DNA of 64,000 nt from CAJQQY01 sp045104975 (GTDB lineage Bacteria; Bacteroidota; Bacteroidia; Chitinophagales; Saprospiraceae). The translations under genes and the position numbers were made by a program. Below are positions 62,643 to 64,000 of the stretch, one piece after another (position 1 is the first letter of the stretch; each line of letters starts with the position of its first letter). The DNA lies in the NCBI GenBank assembly GCA_045104975.1, contig JBGCCY010000062.1:22927-86926 (forward strand), in the 5' to 3' direction. The notes under the pieces were generated by a model. That model made no database searches and was not told where the DNA came from. It saw only the letters and a list, made by a program, of their open reading frames with translations.

Positions 62643-63821
62643 TTATCTCAATAAATTTTCAATTTGTTTTACTAAACCAATTCGAGTATTTTCTTCATTC
62701 ATTTTTTCTAAAGCAGGAAGTGTTTTTTTCCTAATTTCGACGTGTGTTGAATTCTCAATCCAGTTGGTCATCTTTTCTACTAATTCTATTTTATTTTTAA
62801 AAGTTGAAATTAAAGGAGCAAATGGTTTTTCAATTAGATAGGAATCAATTAGAAGTGTTGGAATACCAAATCTAATAATATCATTTAATCCTCCGGAGAT
62901 ACTTGATTGCCCATATTCTTCTCGGACGATCCCAAATCTTTTATATCTTTTGATTGGCAAAATGATGAAGTCTGTTTGTTTCAAATATTGATCAAACTCT
63001 TTCTGCGAAAGCAATCTTTCAAAATAAACTAATTGGAAATTTTCATTTTCTAAACCTTTTATTTCTTTTACCAATTTTTGACCATATGCTCTATGAGATG
63101 AACCTAAGAGTTGTAAAATTATTTTTTTCTTGGTAACTGGAATTACCTCTTTTAACGCGTTTAAAATTATTTCATAGTCTCTAAGGTTTGGGGTTACACT
63201 TCCAGGAATGCTAATAATAATTTCTTTTCCTTTTTGTTCTTCTTTCAAATAATTCTCATAAAAAGTAAAAGGAAAAGGTTTAATTATTTTAGCATCAAAG
63301 TCATTAGTGATAGTTTTTGCATATTTCGAAAGTTGGTTACTTGAAAATGAAATGTAGTTCATTTTTTTTTTTTTTTTCCATTTATAATACTGATCCCTTT
63401 GAATCTCATTTCTTAAAAACCGAATGATATCAAAAGTAAAATTTTGAAAAGATGATTTATCTAACCATAAATGTTTTTTAGGAGCTAAAAAAGCATTGGC
63501 ATTATGGATAATAAAAATAGTAGTCGGCTTAAATTTTATATTTGAAAAAAAACGGAAAGAAGAAATCAAAGTCGTGAAAATAAGTAAATCATTTTCATTT
63601 ATACTACTTGAATTTCTTTTTAGGAACTGTTCGGTTGATTCTTCTGTTCGTTGGATATGCCATCCTTTTAAATCTGATTCAAAATAATCTTTTGCATCTA
63701 AAAATATTGCGTGGGTTGTAAATATACTTACATCATAATTATCTTTTAGCAATTTGTATAAAACAAATAAAACTTCACTATGGCCATATAATTCGACAAG
63801 ACTAATTTTTCGATTCAGCAT
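62643..63821 (-). CDS. Glycosyltransferase, GT4-like, containing a 16-A tract
   Basis: A 392-residue protein with a GT-B-like layout: N-terminal domain starting ISLVELYGHSEVLFVLYKLL, a linker, and a C-terminal nucleotide-sugar-binding part with IIISIPGSVTPNLRDYEIIL, LLGSSHRAYGQKLVKEI and the acceptor/donor loop EEYGQSSISGGLNDIIRFGI. It should add a sugar to a surface glycan in the cytoplasm. Codons for five lysines and the next methionine are a pure run of 16 A (63362-63377), a slippage-prone site inside the coding region. It lies upstream of the broken FkbM gene on the same strand. Confidence 0.82.
   Translation of the reverse strand: MLNRKISLVELYGHSEVLFVLYKLLKDNYDVSIFTTHAIFLDAKDYFESDLKGWHIQRTEESTEQFLKRNSSSINENDLLIFTTLISSFRFFSNIKFKPTTIFIIHNANAFLAPKKHLWLDKSSFQNFTFDIIRFLRNEIQRDQYYKWKKKKKMNYISFSSNQLSKYAKTITNDFDAKIIKPFPFTFYENYLKEEQKGKEIIISIPGSVTPNLRDYEIILNALKEVIPVTKKKIILQLLGSSHRAYGQKLVKEIKGLENENFQLVYFERLLSQKEFDQYLKQTDFIILPIKRYKRFGIVREEYGQSSISGGLNDIIRFGIPTLLIDSYLIEKPFAPLISTFKNKIELVEKMTNWIENSTHVEIRKKTLPALEKMNEENTRIGLVKQIENLLR
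63362..63377 (-). repeat. Homopolymer of 16 A (coding strand) inside the glycosyltransferase gene
   Basis: An uninterrupted run of 16 A in the coding strand, encoding KKKKK and the A of ATG. It is the longest homopolymer I noticed in the window. A gain or loss of one base would end translation soon after. Confidence 0.95.
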
Positions 63822-63830
63822 TGATTATTC

Positions 63831-64000
63831 TTATTCGAAACTGTAAAAATCATTTGGAAAAATAGAATACCCTTTTTTAATTTCCTCTAATTCATTTTGG
63901 CTCCATTTTTTTTTCCAACTATCTTTTTCTTCTGATGCAATTCTTTTTATTTCGTATCCTCCTGATCCTCTCTTATTATTTTTTTCAATAAAATCTTCTA
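63831..64000 (-). CDS. C-terminal end of an unidentified protein (cut by window edge)
   Basis: An open frame enters from the right edge and stops at 63831. The visible 56 residues are hydrophilic and helical (GGYEIKRIASEEKDSWKKKW, then SQNELEEIKKGYSIFPND). The pattern W..xWSxxELxEI near the end resembles the C-terminus of sulfotransferases, which is plausible in a glycan locus but weak evidence. Same strand as the glycosyltransferase, nine bases upstream of its start. Confidence 0.55.
   Translation of the reverse strand, partial: EDFIEKNNKRGSGGYEIKRIASEEKDSWKKKWSQNELEEIKKGYSIFPNDFYSFE

Noticed and set aside
1..64000. tRNA, rRNA, CRISPR array, insertion sequence or prophage
   Set aside because: I looked for cloverleaf-like ends, regular spaced repeats, transposase or integrase motifs and found none.

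Overview
The window is low-GC DNA (about one third G+C by eye) that reads as a chromosome segment of a free-living, gliding-type member of the Bacteroidota, most like the Saprospiria/Cytophagia side of the phylum. This is inferred from seven exported proteins ending in type IX secretion (T9SS) sorting domains of type A or type B/CHU_C, LytTR and hybrid two-component systems, a TonB-dependent receptor with an N-terminal carboxypeptidase-regulatory domain, SprB-type repeats, and Bacteroidota-type -7 promoter boxes (TAnnTTTG) in front of several genes. I saw no tRNA, rRNA, CRISPR array, transposase or phage gene.

Layout. 1-2897: secreted subtilisin cut by the left edge. 3100-8640: a VOC protein, then a LytTR regulator and membrane histidine kinase divergent from a TonB-dependent outer-membrane receptor. 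8704-15804: a T9SS-exported beta-helix protein and a giant hybrid sensor/AraC regulator. 16176-23441: a HIT protein, a second LytTR/LytS pair, a divergent ABC ATPase plus a permease fused to an M1 aminopeptidase, and, in the opposite direction, an easily overlooked 46-residue double-glycine peptide with a GDPPPFG repeat. 23909-26894: a cassette of poorly characterised exported and membrane proteins. 26964-34892: T9SS metallophosphatase, two penicillin-binding-type serine hydrolases and an ADP/ATP-translocase-like transporter with HEAT repeats. 34885-38696: an exported, tail-anchored PEP/pyruvate-dikinase-like protein and an OmpA lipoprotein. 38951-44653: small enzymes (GyrI-like, DUF6624, DUF1801, RNase Z-like MBL, GNAT, methionine aminopeptidase, two VOC proteins). 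44815-57291: CotH protein, YHYH lipoprotein, SCO copper chaperone, a recent tandem duplication of SprB-repeat adhesins, an MbnP/MbnH-type pair and a second YHYH protein. 57364-64000: a CARDB-like protein and the start of a surface-glycan locus (WbpD-like acetyltransferase, WbpB-like dehydrogenase, FemAB-like acyltransferase, FkbM methyltransferases, glycosyltransferase) that continues past the right edge.

How the genes may work together. The strongest candidates for something undescribed are (i) the GG-leader peptide next to a LytS/LytT two-component system and an ABC permease-peptidase fusion, which together look like a possible peptide export/sensing unit; (ii) the grouping of two YHYH proteins, a SCO protein and an MbnP/MbnH pair, which suggests an extracytoplasmic copper-handling module without methanobactin biosynthesis; (iii) an exported PPDK-like protein with reversed domain order, translationally coupled to a serine hydrolase. 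The glycan locus carries two signs of variation: a frameshifted FkbM gene and a run of 16 A inside a glycosyltransferase gene. Functions are assigned from motifs read by eye; no database search was possible.
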